Shown piece by piece: positions 1 through 13,000 of a stretch of DNA of 64,000 nt. The DNA is taken from the NCBI RefSeq assembly GCF_000003815.2, contig NC_049993.1:14484979-14548978 (forward strand), in the 5' to 3' direction. Numbering within the stretch: the stretch's first letter is position 1; each line of letters begins with the position of its first letter. Below the pieces are notes generated by a model. That model worked only from the letters and a program-made list of their open reading frames with translations. It had not been told where the DNA came from and searched no databases. This DNA is from Branchiostoma floridae (taxonomy: Eukaryota; Chordata; Leptocardii; Amphioxiformes; Branchiostomatidae). The translations under genes were made by a program, and so were the position numbers.

Positions 1-1738
1 ATCTATACATAGTGGTGCACAATTAATTTGCACATTGCACTTTAGAATTTTTGTATTTTGACATTAATTATGCAAATCAGAATATCATTTTCATAATCAT
101 TATCTGATATGTTTCACCTTCCATAACCTTTAAATTACATAGATTACGTGTATTAAAGTCACAACATGGAAACACTAGAATTACATATTCGTCTCCTGAA
201 TCATGCACATTATGTGCTAATTTGCATTTTTGCATGTCATTTCGTAAAGCCCATGCTACTTATCCTTTATATCATGGTATGTGAAGGTAAAAAGAAAAAG
301 GGAAGTTCTGTTTCAGTGACACAAGCAGATTACATACATGTATCTGTAATTAGCACATGTTGTTATCTATGAAAAATAATTAGTTATGAAATATATTTGA
401 GAATGAAATCATTTCGTCAGCCAACAATGACGTCCATTGACGTGATATAAGTATAGGATCCATTATGCTATTTTGGTCGACAGACTAACCAACAAACACA
501 GGTACAGAACCATTGTGCAAAATATTCTGTATACCATACGTTCTATTCCGCATCATTTTTACAAGATGATAAGCATAAAAGTTACTGTACAAGTATTATA
601 TAAGGTTTACAGATAATCTTAAAGATAATGGATACAAACATTTAATACTAGGTTCGCTCCGAGAATGATGCAAATATCCTCAATTTGGGCTCAAAGAGGA
701 AAGTGTTAACCCCATACGCTACGTTCAATATCTTTACTTCATGTCTGAGACCCTAATCACCACACTGCACTGTGCAGTTTTGCTCGAATCTACGACTGCA
801 TTGTTCCTATTGTTACCTTCGCCAAGAAGTTTCACTTTATATTTTGGGTAGCGTTTCGAATTCTGTGTGTATTTGTGGAAAAGCGCCATCAGTCAAGACC
901 GCCTGCATTTTGTGCCTCCTAGCGGCTTGTTTACTGCAGCGGAACTTCCGATATGGATATCTCGAGTTATGGACGTGCTGTTGTCATGCTTTTTAATTTT
1001 TAGCGTTAGATAGCACATGGGGCCGACAGCAAGTGGTGTATGTTTGGGTCCCCTAGCAGCTTGTTACCTTCGCACAGGAAGGCTATATTTTTTGAACTGC
1101 AGGGCTGGTTTAGTGTGAGACTGTCAAAACTGTTAGTTTTGAACAGCACAATTTGTTTCAACTCATAGACAGGTGTGTATACCTCTGTGCTGATTGGCAA
1201 ATATTTACCAGTTTTGTTACAACTCAGCAACGTTCGTGATGTTAATAAAAGTCACCGCAAATTCACAACAAAAATGTATCTGTTTTATTTCAATGCAAAG
1301 TGTGCTTGCACCCAACCAGGTAGGATCGGCTTCACAGGTACTGTATCTCATCTTAACATACTAAGGTGTCACGTATATATAGATACCAGGTAACACACTA
1401 TATACGTTACATCCAAGTACCATATTGTTCCAGGTAGCTCGATTAATATGCAGTAACAAGCTGCAAGTTAAGTATCTTAAGGCTATGTAAAAAAGTAGGT
1501 AAATATATACAAAAGTATATATACATATATATATAAGTATATATATATAAGTAAATATATACAAAAGTATATATATTTCCCTTGTACACCCTATATATAT
1601 AAGTACATACATACAAAAGTATATACATACAAAAGTATATATATATATATACAAAAGTAGGTAACAAGACAGTGCTAATCATTATCATAGCAATAGGATT
1701 AAGATTCAACCGAACACTCTAGAAAACGGGAAGGATAT
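1..1738. other. Gene-free left flank with dispersed repeat and AT-rich tract
   Basis: No open frame here resembles a protein. Positions about 780-1120 match the style of a dispersed repeat seen again near 13090-13290, 52920-53240 and 57280-57420 (for example CCTCCTAGCGGCTTGT, CCCCTAGCAGCTTGTT, GATATCTC). Positions 1495-1662 are a TATATA/ACAAAAGT low-complexity tract. Confidence 0.5.
1495..1662. repeat. AT-rich tandem repeat (TATA / ACAAAAGTATATA)
   Basis: Runs of TATATA alternate with ACAAAAGTATATA and AAGTACATACAT units. It is simple-sequence DNA; the Tyr/Ile-rich frames it generates on the minus strand are not coding. Confidence 0.85.
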
Positions 1739-1949
1739 CCCTAGGGGGGGGGGGGGGGGCGAAAACCCTGGGATTGGGGGGGGGGCCAAAAACCCCAAAG
1801 GGGGGGGAAAAACCTAGGAGAATTCCCCCCCCGGGGGGGGCAAAATTCCGGGGGGGGCCAAATATCTTTTCCCCCGGGAACAAAAAATAATTTCTAATAA
1901 ATTGGGCAAAAAATTTTTTTTCAAGGTGTGTCCCCAAAAAAATTAATCT
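1739..1949. other. Homopolymer-rich low-quality sequence before a gap
   Basis: Almost every base sits in an over-long run (G blocks of 7-17, C blocks of 7-8, A and T blocks), directly before the N gap at 1950. This pattern looks like a failing read end rather than genomic DNA. Confidence 0.7.
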
Positions 1950-2119
1950 NNNNNNNNNNNNNNNNNNNNNNNNNNNNNNNNNNNNNNNNNNNNNNNNNNN
2001 NNNNNNNNNNNNNNNNNNNNNNNNNNNNNNNNNNNNNNNNNNNNNNNNNNNNNNNNNNNNNNNNNNNNNNNNNNNNNNNNNNNNNNNNNNNNNNNNNNNN
2101 NNNNNNNNNNNNNNNNNNN
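1950..2119. other. Assembly gap (170 N)
   Basis: Run of N of 170 bases, between low-quality sequence on the left and the start of a composite repeat on the right. Confidence 0.99.
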
Positions 2120-2239
2120 TTCTTTCTCCTGTCAAATCTTCAAAGTGATCATCTCCGCCGTTCCTGGACCGAATGACCTGAAATCAGCACAGGGGTAGAG
2201 TGGGCCAATACCTTGATGCTTTTTCCCCATTTTTTTCAT

Positions 2240-2870
2240 ATCTGCCTCTAAAATGATTTTATTGAGATTTTTTGGTCAATTTTAGACCAAAACTGTATAT
2301 TTTGGCACCTGTATCCTGGTATTACAACCAAATGAGCTGAAATTTGACAGAGATGTGCCTTGATAATGCCCCCATATAAATTCGATAACACTTTTGGTGT
2401 ACAGTACAACAAAATGCTTATTTTTGCGATTTTTTGACCAAAAAAGGACACTTTTGGCCCCTGTACCCTGGTATTACAACCAAATGAGCTGAAATTTGAC
2501 AGAGATGTGCCTTGATAATGCCCTCATATAAATTCAATAACACTTTTGGTGTACAGTACAACAAAATGCTTATTTTTGCGATTTTTTGACCAATTTTTGA
2601 CCAAAAAAGGACACTTTTGGCTCCTGTACCTTGGTATTGCAACCGAATGAGCTGAAATTTGACAGAGATGTGCCTTGATAATGCCCTCATATAAATTCAA
2701 TAACACTTTTGGTGTACAGTGCAACAAAATGCTTATTTTTGCGATTTTTGGCCAATTTTTGACCAAAAAAGGACACTATTGGCTCCTGTACCCTGGTATT
2801 ACAATTAAATGAGCTGAAATTTGGAATAGATAGGCATTAGATACTTGGTAACAAGATTCAAGTAAAATTT
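2240..2870. repeat. Tandem array, unit about 160 bp
   Basis: The phrase GAGCTGAAAT recurs at 2334, 2486, 2649 and 2811, spaced 152, 163 and 162 bp. Each unit also contains CACTTTTGGTGTACAGT and ACAAAATGCTTATTTTTGCG. The overlapping minus-strand frames are products of the repeat and not genes. Confidence 0.9.
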
Positions 2871-4140
2871 TTGACATAAACAACTTTAAAAGGATTAATT
2901 TTGGCACTTTTCTGAGGGGAAATTTGTTTTCTTTTGGCATCCTGACGTGACCTTCCGTGACCCCGCACAGAGCCACACCTGTGCGCGTCAGCCGGAGAGT
3001 TAATTGAATCAAAGACCTAGCCAATCAGCGAAGAGGAGGCCAAATGCTAATTAATATTCATAAGCGGGGCCTCATGATCCCGTATATAGCAGTGTTCCCG
3101 CCAGGGGGAGCGAAGCCCGCCTAAGGCTCTCGCATTTTAGACTATTCAGAAGGCTTTATATTGTATCAGTTCTTAGGGGCATATCTATGATAATCGCAGC
3201 AGTCACTTAACTTCTCTTCAGGAGTTTAGTGTAACACTATTTCAGGTCAAACCGTCAAAGGCAACTAAAAACAAACTTTAACGTTACTGAGTTCAACAGT
3301 ACTTATAACTTGTTATCCGAAGTTGAAACGCTAGCGATGGTATTTTCGCTGCCCTGTTAGCTCCGTGCGACTGTTGTTGACGGTCTTATAACGGTATATT
3401 TTGCACCCCTGTACCCTGGTATGAGTAACATTTGGTATAGATAGGCATAAGATAGTTGGCAAAATGATCCAAGTAAAATTTTTGGCATAAAGTACTGTAA
3501 AAGGCTTAATTACAGCACTTTTTTAAGGGGAAATTGGTTTTCTTTCGTTCTCCATGCCATGACCTTTCGGACGTTCACCCCACAGAGCCGACATCTGCAC
3601 CTGCGTCTAGCCGACAGGAAGAGTTAATTCAATTAATGGTTCAGCCAATCAGCGAAGAGGAAAGCGAAGGCTAATTAATATTCATAAGCGGGACCACACA
3701 ATACGTTAACTTGAAGACTCAGGCCGTACAGACTTCTCGCCAGGATTTTTTCAAAGCGTCGGACAGGGGTCCTGGGGCCGCTGAATGTCCCTGGCGGGGT
3801 CCAGGGGCAGGGCCACTGTGGGGGGACCCAGGTGGGCGAAGCCCCCCCCCCCCCCCCCCCGGAAGCTCTTGCATTTTAGACTATTGAGAAGGCTTCTTTT
3901 ATCAGCTTTTTTAGGGCCATATCTACGATAATCGTAGCAGTCACTTACTTCTCTTCAGCAGTTTGACTTTAAAATATTTCGGGTCAAAGCTTCAAAGTAC
4001 AACTAAAACCTCATAAACAACAAACTTTACTTAGCTCAACAGTATACAAAAATATTGTACGGGTTGAAGCGCTTATTTATAGCGCTAGTATCTTCGCTGC
4101 GCCGTTAGCGACTTTTGTTGACGGTCTGATATCCCTACGT
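2870..4140. repeat. Two direct copies of a 0.6-0.7 kb unit
   Basis: CCAATCAGCGAAGAGG plus GCTAATTAATATTCATAAGCGGG occur near 3021-3065 and again near 3644-3690. GCATTTTAGACTATT occurs at 3132 and 3871. The second copy is longer, with a C homopolymer at about 3842-3860. CCAATCAGCGA also appears near 44075 in the second composite block. Confidence 0.8.
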
Positions 4141-5440
4141 CGCCGCCTCGCTGATATTCCCACGGACATGTTTCAAGAAAAATACCCAGCAAAAAACGCT
4201 GTTCTGCGTCAAATTCTATTCTATAAAACATGTGGGACTCAGTGTTACAGTCTAAATATTTTGTAGAAGCACCGCTGTAGGAAAGAAGGTCCAAGCAATG
4301 TAAAACATCACGTAGCATGAAGTTCGCTGTCAACTGGCACACAGCACATGACTGTTTGAAACTCTAAGTCTAATCAACAGCCGTGTTTGATTGATAGCCG
4401 GCGGTCCTTTGATGAAGTCGGCGAAAGGTGCGTTAGTTAGAAAATCTGCGTTCAGTTTTGATACGTAATTATAAGTTAGACAGTGGCGAGAATGGTTATT
4501 TTCTCATCAATATTTCTCTTCAGAATTATTTGAACTTAATTTTACATCTAAACAATTGGCTTACCTGTGCAATGTTTATATGATTAATGATCAGTGTACT
4601 GAAATCATGTGTAACGTATGGCTCATAGTCAATAGATCAGCATTTTCTCTATAGTGACCACCTGTCTGTAGTGGCCACATTTCTATCACTGGACTGGAAC
4701 TTGCGAAAACTGCTGTATTTTCTCCAGAGCAAATGTATGTGTTCCTAGTGCTGTTGTTGTTTGACATAAACTTTGAACATTTAAATTGTCAGTAACTTTA
4801 AACTGCTAGAGTTTCAGCCCAATAAAACACTCTCAGCGCCAGGGTATGAACAGACTGACCAGACAGACGAAAATAAATCCTCGAACAAGGTTCAATCGTA
4901 TCTTCCGGGTCTGGCAGGAAGTTGTTATACTAAAATAAGAATAGGCTCGATGGCTGATTGCATACAAAGTAAAACAGTTTAACAGTTTTACAGCTTGAAG
5001 AAAACAAACGCTCCTACAGTACCTACACCTGCTTGATAATTATTAAATCGTATGCCCTACTTGAATAAAAAAAGTTCACTGCAATAATAAATGTACCCAC
5101 ATCACAAGGAGCTTATACTTTTTTAGACTTACACCTAGTTATCGTACTGAAAATTGTTAATGACATTACATGAAGTCATTCAACAATTTTCAGTCATGAT
5201 GAAAATTTTCTGAATGGAAGGTGTGATTATTGTCATTTTCTGAAAAATAGAAGCAAGCTCTGTTTTTACCTGGAATCAATTCACAATACCAGTCCACTTT
5301 GGGGGATAATGTACTGTTAAGAGGATGTTCCATTTTTGCGCAGGGGTGATTTGGAACAGTCCAATGTTGCGTGGGAAGGGGTATGGCTGAAATATGCTGT
5401 ATTTGCTCTTAAGCAAATGTCGGCCTTTCTAGTTATCAGG

Positions 5441-6878
5441 TATTTTTTCTACACATATGTGACATATTTTTTATGTTTTAGTGTAATAGCCTCATATGTT
5501 CTAACCCCATTCCTTGTAGACCATTAAGAACTCGCCTCTAGGCTGTTCTAAATAAAGTACGTTCTCGTAGCTTGAGGGAATCATTTTTGTGCTGGCGAAA
5601 TGTCGTTTCTATATCATGAGACGTCGTAAAAACGTCGGCATTCTATGTACTATAATGATATCTATTATTAGCTGTGTAAAAGTTATACCAGCAATGTTTC
5701 ATTGCGATTTTTGTTCTGTTTCATTCATTGAATACACAAATACATTTGACATTGGTATGCACAATCGCTCCCTTATCATTTCATTCTACTTACGTTTTTC
5801 AGTCATATTATGTTGCTATTACATAGATCATATAAACCCGGCCGATGTCTATAGATAAAAATGGTTCATGAATAACGTTACAATTGCGGCATTTTTCGCC
5901 ATTTTACCTAAAAAAAGTATTAAATATCTCAAGCAAATAAACTACTAGTAAGTAAGAAATAAATCATTTTTTTTCAGGAGACGTGTATGGTTGGAAAATC
6001 ATTTTATTACGTAACCTGGACAGCCCTTATTCCAGTGTTTTACTGCGCTCGTACTTTTTCCAGGTTCTGCAGTGTGGCGCTTTTGCTAAATGGCGTTTGT
6101 CAAGTTCAACAAGTTCAATTTTACTGTTGTTGTTATGTATCAGTAGTGTTCTGCTGCTGCAGTGGTCATGACCGTCTTTACCTGCAATCAGTTCTTCTTT
6201 AAGTGCCTTTACTGTGTTCTGTGTACTTGTGAACTACAGTGACAACAGCATATTAAAACATACCAAAAATCATGAAAATCCGTCGTTCCCTTCTTGAGTT
6301 ATCCACTTCAGAATTTTTTGACAAAAATGCCCCTGCTATCCCAAACCTAGTTGCTAGGGGGCCCAAACTTATGTCACTTCTTCCTGAGCACAAGCTAAGA
6401 GCTATCTAAAACCTTTAAATTCGTGACCATAGCTTGTTCAGAACACGAGATAGCAAAACTGGAAGTTGCGCTTCAGTACCAAGAGAAGCCGCTAGGGGGC
6501 CCAAAATCTAATCACTTTCAGCTTTCATCACACCCTACCAACACACCAAGTATGAAACCAATCTATCTAGCCGTTCTTGAGTTATCTTGTTGACAGACAG
6601 ACAGACACACAAACGCTACTGAAAATGTTATATTTTCAGTAGCGTTTGTGTGTCTGTCTGTCATTTCATGACATTTCATGGAGGTAAAAAAGAAACGCGC
6701 CTTCTCAAAATCAATCGAAAGGGGCAAATTCTGTGTTGTTTTGGCCCAAGGGTACATGCAAAGGCGTTCTTAGATTACGCACGCGAAAGTAACCATTCTT
6801 ATTACCAAATAAGGTCTTATAAGTATGAATTAACTTAAACGACTTGTCAATACCTTTATAATGTAATCGCTTACGTTG
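5441..6878. other. Gene-free DNA upstream of FAAH copy A
   Basis: Only short AT-rich frames without recognisable motifs are present. Positions about 6240-6600 look like a dispersed repeat (TTCTTGAGTTATC, GCTAGGGGGCCCA twice) running into the palindrome at 6596-6662. Confidence 0.45.
6596..6662. repeat. Perfect palindrome, 31-bp arms
   Basis: The left arm 6596-6626 is the exact reverse complement of 6632-6662, separated by GTTAT. Arms contain GACAGACAGACACAC and CGCTACTGAAAAT. Related single arms (TTTTCAGTAGC, TTTTCGATAGCG) occur at about 33168 and 52914, suggesting two repeat termini fused head to head. Confidence 0.95.
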
Positions 6879-6945
6879 CAGTTTGTAGCTGGTCTGCTAG
6901 GAGCGCTTTACAATCAGGCAAACACTAAACGTGCTTTTATTTTAG

Positions 6946-6958
6946 TGACCTTTGGTCA
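6946..6958 (+). promoter_or_regulatory. Nuclear-receptor-like motif upstream of FAAH copy A
   Basis: The sequence TGACCTTTGGTCA ends about 70 bp before the ATG. TGACCTTT also occurs at a similar distance upstream of copies B and C. The reverse complement contains AAAGGTCA, an extended nuclear-receptor half-site. The sequence match is direct; a regulatory role is inferred. Confidence 0.4.
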
Positions 6959-7028
6959 AAACGCTGGCTTGACCTACATTCAGTACCATTGCTCTCATAA
7001 CCTGAACACCACGCTCTCTACTATAAAC

Positions 7029-10000
7029 ATGTCGGATTTTGTAGACTTCTGCTGGGATGTTTTGGAAGATTCTCGCTTACCGTTGGTTGTCTGTACCACG
7101 TTGGTCGGTGTCCTGACCGTCTATGTAGAACGTAAGTTCTACACAAGGCAACAGTACAAGCGGAAAGTCCAGGGGAAGAACGAAGAAAGGCAAAAGGCTC
7201 TTCAAGACGTGCTGAAGTCCTTAGATACTGACGATAAGGTAAGAAATGGCCATATTTATATTCACAAGCATTTGAACAATAAACGTTACGTTTCTGTCCA
7301 ACACAATTTCTAAAACTGCTATAGTTTTTCTGAGATTTTTACGCTAAATTTTCTCATGGCAGTTAACAATGCTTAGCAATAGACACAGTTTTGCAGTTGA
7401 TAATACATCTAGTTCTTCTTCTTTGTGATTTAAATATACTTTCTTTAAAAATATCAGGTATTTAACATATTTCGTTGTATTTGTTGTAAGGCAGTGACTT
7501 GAGCGTTTATACTGTTATATCTTAGTAAATGGGGAGGGGGGGGGCATGTTTGGCTGTAGGGACGATAATCAAATATTTAGAGTACAAATAGAATACAAAG
7601 GTCCAACGTTTGAAATAGGTCGGTTTAGTATTTAAACACAATAGCTGACAAGAAAGCTTGTAAACGTACCCATCAGTTTCGCCAGTACAGTATATTTTTC
7701 ACGAAATGATAATATTGATATTTTTGTAAAATTATTGCGCATCAAAGGTACAAAGCTTGGCATTTACTGATACATAACTACAGTTCAATAAGGCTATCTT
7801 CGTAATACAAGGGTACATTGTATGGGATGAAAATGGTCTTTTACAATCATTGGAGGTATTTCTAGCGTCTTGACATTTTTTATGTGTATTCCTGTTTTTA
7901 CCATACAGGGTCACATATCATAATGTATTTAAATCAATATCTGTTATTCCATCGAGGTACATTACGGTATGTAAGATGATAGTCTTGTGTACGGCGAATT
8001 GTGTATAACAGAAAATATTTTAATCTTAAGAGCTTTTCGCTTTTACACGCGTACTGCTCAATCTTCAGTTGGCGTTTTGTCTAATTTTGTCCATCTACAT
8101 ATAATGTTTATTGAAAATTCTTGCCCGTGGGCTAGTTGCATGTGACATGAGACATTGAGATAAAGTAAGAAAACAATATGAAAGGTGTCCACTCTAGTCT
8201 AAAACTAGTAAAAGCTAACTCTAGGTCCTTGGTTATAAAATTTCTCGTCTACATTTAGGGATTGGCGGACAAAAGGAAGCAGATCTTGACACTGACCTTG
8301 CCCCGACTGACACAGCAGCTGCAAGATGGACAGCTGTCAGCTGTACAGGTGCTACAGGCATTTCAGGAGAAGGTACGAAATTCAAACATGTGACAGATAC
8401 CATACTAAACAATGTCAACACATTTTTGAAGCCTTTGTATGTAGGATTTCGAAAACAATGCATGTCTATCCATTAACGTTGTAAAGTTATGCGTGGTTTT
8501 GTGTCCAGTCTTGTAGCTTCATTGCGGCTGGAAATAGCTGACTGGGTACTAAAATCCAACGCAATTTTCTCAGAGGTTTACATTATTCATGTTTTGTTGT
8601 TGTTGTTGCTGCTTCAGGCCCTGGCAGTCCACGACGGCATCAATTGCATCACTGAACCGGTCCCGAACGCACTCGTAGGCATACTTTGCTTTATACCTGT
8701 ACTCAAAATGACAGTTACAAAATATATTTACTATCTATAGTGTCATACCATTATGCATATATTAATGGGGAGGGAGTAAATAGATGCAATTTTTAAGCAA
8801 ATATCATAGTTATCTCTGGTATGTAATTGTATGAATCTGGGCAATAAACTTGGCTTACCAGTCATACTGCGATAAAACGTATGCGAGCTGGGGAGGGTGG
8901 TGCCTGCAGTTGATGACTAACTTGCTGTGACAGCTCGTTTTTTTAATAAAGCAACTAGAACAAGTTGATAGGGGGTCCCAACCTACATCATTTCCCCATT
9001 TGAATGAGGGAATTACACCTCCATACCCTGTTCAACAATTCATTTGCAGGCGAGAGCCCAGGAATTAGACAGCACCGATCAAAAGTCCGGTCTACTGTAT
9101 GGAGTCCCCGTGTCAATCAAAGACAACATCAACATCAAGGTATGTTGGCTTTGCGTGCATATAAACAATTGTTCAAAACTGTCAGCGATGGCGGGCGGTA
9201 TAGCCTTTCTAGCACTTTGTGACGTCACCTGACCATAGGATAACGTGATCTGGGTAACTAAGGCTTCATCCAGAGTTTGACATGACTTAATTTTTTTCAC
9301 AGGGAATGGCGAACACTCTGGGTCTGGTGAAATATCTGGAAAACTACGCCGAGGAAGACTCTGTTATCGTCCGTGTACTGAAGAAACAAGGGGCGGTGCC
9401 TTTTGTGAAGACTAACATTCCGCAGACAATGTTTGAGTATGTATTCATCCGTTTCTCATAATACTGGTAGCATTTTTATATAAAATGTTGTTTTTGAATT
9501 TGTAGTCCATGTAACTGGTAGCACATATGTCAGCAAGTTTCTTTGCTGTTTCAGTGCAGTAGCAGGGTATATTTTGTACGGAGGATACAAATCAACATAT
9601 ACAGAATCTGCTAATACTTCATCTGTAATCAATAAGGTATAGAAATTCCATATGTTTATGGTTTAAATGTTGTTGCTTTATACCTCCTTGAAAAGGAATA
9701 TATTGTTTTCGACATGTGAGTTTGTTTCTTTGTCTGTTTGTCCTAATGTGTGGCAAAAGGTGAACCGGGAGTAAAATTCGCTTCCAGGTTCAGTTAGCCC
9801 TAGTCTCGTGAACCCAACGAAATCATTAAATAAAAGTTGGTATTGGTTTTTATGTAAACCGCTCTATTTTGTTTTGTTTCTACAGTATTGCCTGCAGCAA
9901 CCCCTTGTTTGGGACGACGTTGAACCCACGTGACCCCACCCGTAGTCCTGGCGGGTCGTCAGGAGGAGAGGCGGCGCTGATTGGTGGAGGAGGATCCATC

Positions 10001-13000
10001 CTCGGCATCGGGAACGACATCGCCGGAAGTATCCGCATTCCCGCGCACTTCTGCGGAATCTGCGGCTTCAAACCTACCGCTAATAGACTGAGGTAAGTCA
10101 ATACTTGTCTGAATCTCAGGCTGCGAACCTACTGCTTCTTGGATAGGGGACTGGGTAAGTGAACTTTTGTATACGTAGATTCTTAGAGTTTGGTTCCATG
10201 TTACAATTCCGATTGAAATTGCAGAATATGGCCAGAAATCTTTACAATGGCAACAATGAGCTATTTTGCCACCATTGTTTGATGCTTACGTATACTAAAT
10301 ACATTGCTCTGAAGATAGGAAAGGCTCATATTTCTTAAAAAAAACATATTCTATTGAATTATGCTGTTATATAAATAAACTAACCAAAGATTTTTTTTTC
10401 CTATGTAGCAAACAGGGATACTTCACCTGTGCTCCGGGTCTACAGGGTGGTGAGTTATAGTGCCTAGCTTCAATGTTGTCTAATCACAAAAATTGTGCTA
10501 AATTCTGGAGAGAAAGTAGAATGATACGTAACAAAACAAGGCAGCAAACTTGTCTAATAATGTGTTCCGCGTTTTTTTTTTTTTTGAGCGCTTCTTCGGA
10601 ACTGGTGTATTTCAGCTAGTGAATCTACACAATGTTACACTAGAAGACAAAACAAGACAAAAAGTCAAACGTAACTTCAAAAGTCTACATAATATTATAG
10701 ACAGCACTAAGTATTTGTTTAACCTTTTGTTTCGGTCTTGTCAATCAACTATATCATTATTCTATGGTACTGCTTTGTTCTTGATGTTAGCTTTCGGACA
10801 AAAACTTTCAATAGTTGAATATCTGAATGTTTATAGCGCTATAAAAAAAATCGTCGATATGCACCACAGTGGTCAGTACGTGTGGCCCGATGGCCCGAGA
10901 CGTGGACAGTTTGGTGCTGGTGATGAGGGCACTACTGGTACCGGACATGTTCCAACTGGACCCTCTGGTACCGCCTATACCATTCAGACACGAGGTAAGA
11001 AAAAAAGACCAGACACAAGTATTTATCTTTTTTTTTTCTTTCAAGATATAGTCTTATAGAGACAATCATAAGAAATCCGTCCAAATGAGCACGTCAACGG
11101 TTCCGATTACGCATGCGCAGCGACAAGAATTGTTGGTAATATGTAAAAGGTGTAGTCTTTTAACTTGTAAAAGTTCTTGTCTCGACCATGTTTTCTAAGG
11201 CCTATTCTATTATTAAGATAGAGCTCGTATTCTAAGAAATGGATTATGTTTTTTGATTGTTGAAAACGTTATGTCTATTTCATTTAGATTTACGAGTCGA
11301 AGAAGCCACTGAAGGTTGGCTACTTTTTAGACTGGGAGCTGAAAATGGCGACTCCAGCTCTTACAAGGGCAATGAAGGTCACTAAAGAGGCACTGGAGAA
11401 AGCTGGACACAAAGTAGGACTTTCCCTAAGAACATCGATGCACTGATGCAAATAAAAAATGATCCATAGCCTACCATATATATCGTTGTCGCTGTAATAT
11501 TAAATTTCCTAATACTGCAAGGTATCTTTAGATCGGGGACTCCCAAAGGATGTATTGAATACCTCATAATAAATCAGCTGATACTTTGATTTCAACTTCA
11601 ACGTGAAAGAGTCCTGGGGCGCGCCTTGCTCCAAAATATGCCCGCAGCCATACGGTCAGGTACGGAAAAAAAAACGTAAACGATTCGGCGGGACCCTGCG
11701 GTTCTTTTTTTTCTTCAATTTTGACTGTAGCATTAATAGACCTCTTTTAAATTCGTGTCTTATATACAATGTGTTGTAAAAAGCTGGCATGTATATTCAG
11801 CATTGTTTTGCCATGGCAGAAGCTGTAGGGCTGATGTCAGTTAAGATGTTATCATGGTCAATATTGACCAAAGCAAGTCGTATGATAGAATACACTGCGG
11901 AAATACAACTGTACAGTTGACGTGTATTATTATTGTTTTCACCTGTCTTCCACAGCTTGTACAATTCCAGCCTCCAAAAAGTGACCACGCATTCTATGAC
12001 ATCGTTGTAAAATGCATGCTGGCTGATGGTGGGAAGACTATCAGTAACCGTATGTGAGTAGAACTTTTAGTGAGGTAATACCACGGATTTTGGTAAAGAA
12101 TTTATGATAAACATGATTTGCCTTCGAGCATCTTTACATTGTGTCTGCTTCCTTTTGTTGAGTTTAACTTTCAAAATCTATTCTTAAATATAAACAATAG
12201 AAATTTCCCACAGAAGAAGGCAACGTAATACTTTTTCCATGGTTTGAAGGTTCTCTATGTTGCTTAAATCAATTCTAAAGCCGGATCCAATCATGATTTC
12301 TAACATAATAGACAAGAATCATTCTTTTTGAAAGAGGAGACGGGGGCACCATAAACTTATGATCCTCCGCTGACTTAGTGCACTCACTTGTTCTATTTAC
12401 ATAAAGTACGTTTTCCATCTAAATAATATCACGCAAAAATCACGTTTTAGTAATAGGTTTACACTTTATTTCGTACGCAAAACAGATTGCTTACCGACAC
12501 GAGTTTTCGATCAGTCCTTTGTTCCTTCTAAAGTTGAAGACATAACTTTTGCTAAAACAAAACAAGATTTGACTTAAGTGTTTCAAATATTGTCATAATA
12601 GTATATACTGAAGTCAATATGTTATTCAAAACATTTCAGTTCTGGTGAAATCGCGAACCCACGTCTAAAATCCCAGTTGCCTTATCTAACTATGTCGTAC
12701 TTCTGGCGAAAGGTCGTTGGATTCTTACTGAAACCAATCGTGAGTAGAAAGAAGACTTCATTTTATAGTATACTTTAATACTTACGTTGATTGGTCCTTG
12801 ATAGAAGACTACTAGGTGTCATTTAGTGCCCATGAGGAAAGGGAATGAAAGGTCGACACACTATTAGTAAGAAAACTTCCTCTGTTCTTTATGGACCAAA
12901 TTTAAACAAAGAGTCCATATATTTGATTGCATGTCACACATACTGTTATAGTACGTCCTTGCTTTAATAAACTTTTTATGATGTTGCAGTCACCTAGGAT

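Larger units (their letters stand above)
2120..5440. repeat. Composite dispersed repeat block, copy 1
   Basis: The block opens with CTTTCTCCTGTCAAATCTTC, contains a tandem array of about 160-bp units (2240-2870), then two diverged copies of a 0.6-0.7 kb unit, and ends near GGCTGAAATATGCTGTATTT at about 5390. The same opening, array and closing sequence recur at 43270-44890, so this is one dispersed element family. No transposase or reverse-transcriptase frame was seen, so it is probably non-autonomous. Confidence 0.7.

Noticed and set aside
1361-1709. Tyr/Ile-rich minus-strand frames
   Set aside because: They come from the TATA-type low-complexity tract.
4085-4342. 85-codon minus-strand frame
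   Set aside because: No recognisable domain, no splice partner, and it overlaps the end of a repeat unit; probably chance.
5336-6202. Several hydrophobic 60-90 codon plus-strand frames
   Set aside because: AT-rich sequence gives hydrophobic codons by chance. There is no family motif, and the frames overlap repeat edges.
6876-7028. In-frame upstream extension of FAAH A
   Set aside because: The frame is open upstream but contains no ATG before 7029. Paralogues B and C start at the same MSDF.
10550-11059. 169-codon frame over FAAH A exon 8
   Set aside because: It is intron read-through in a different frame from the FAAH exon at 10870-10994.
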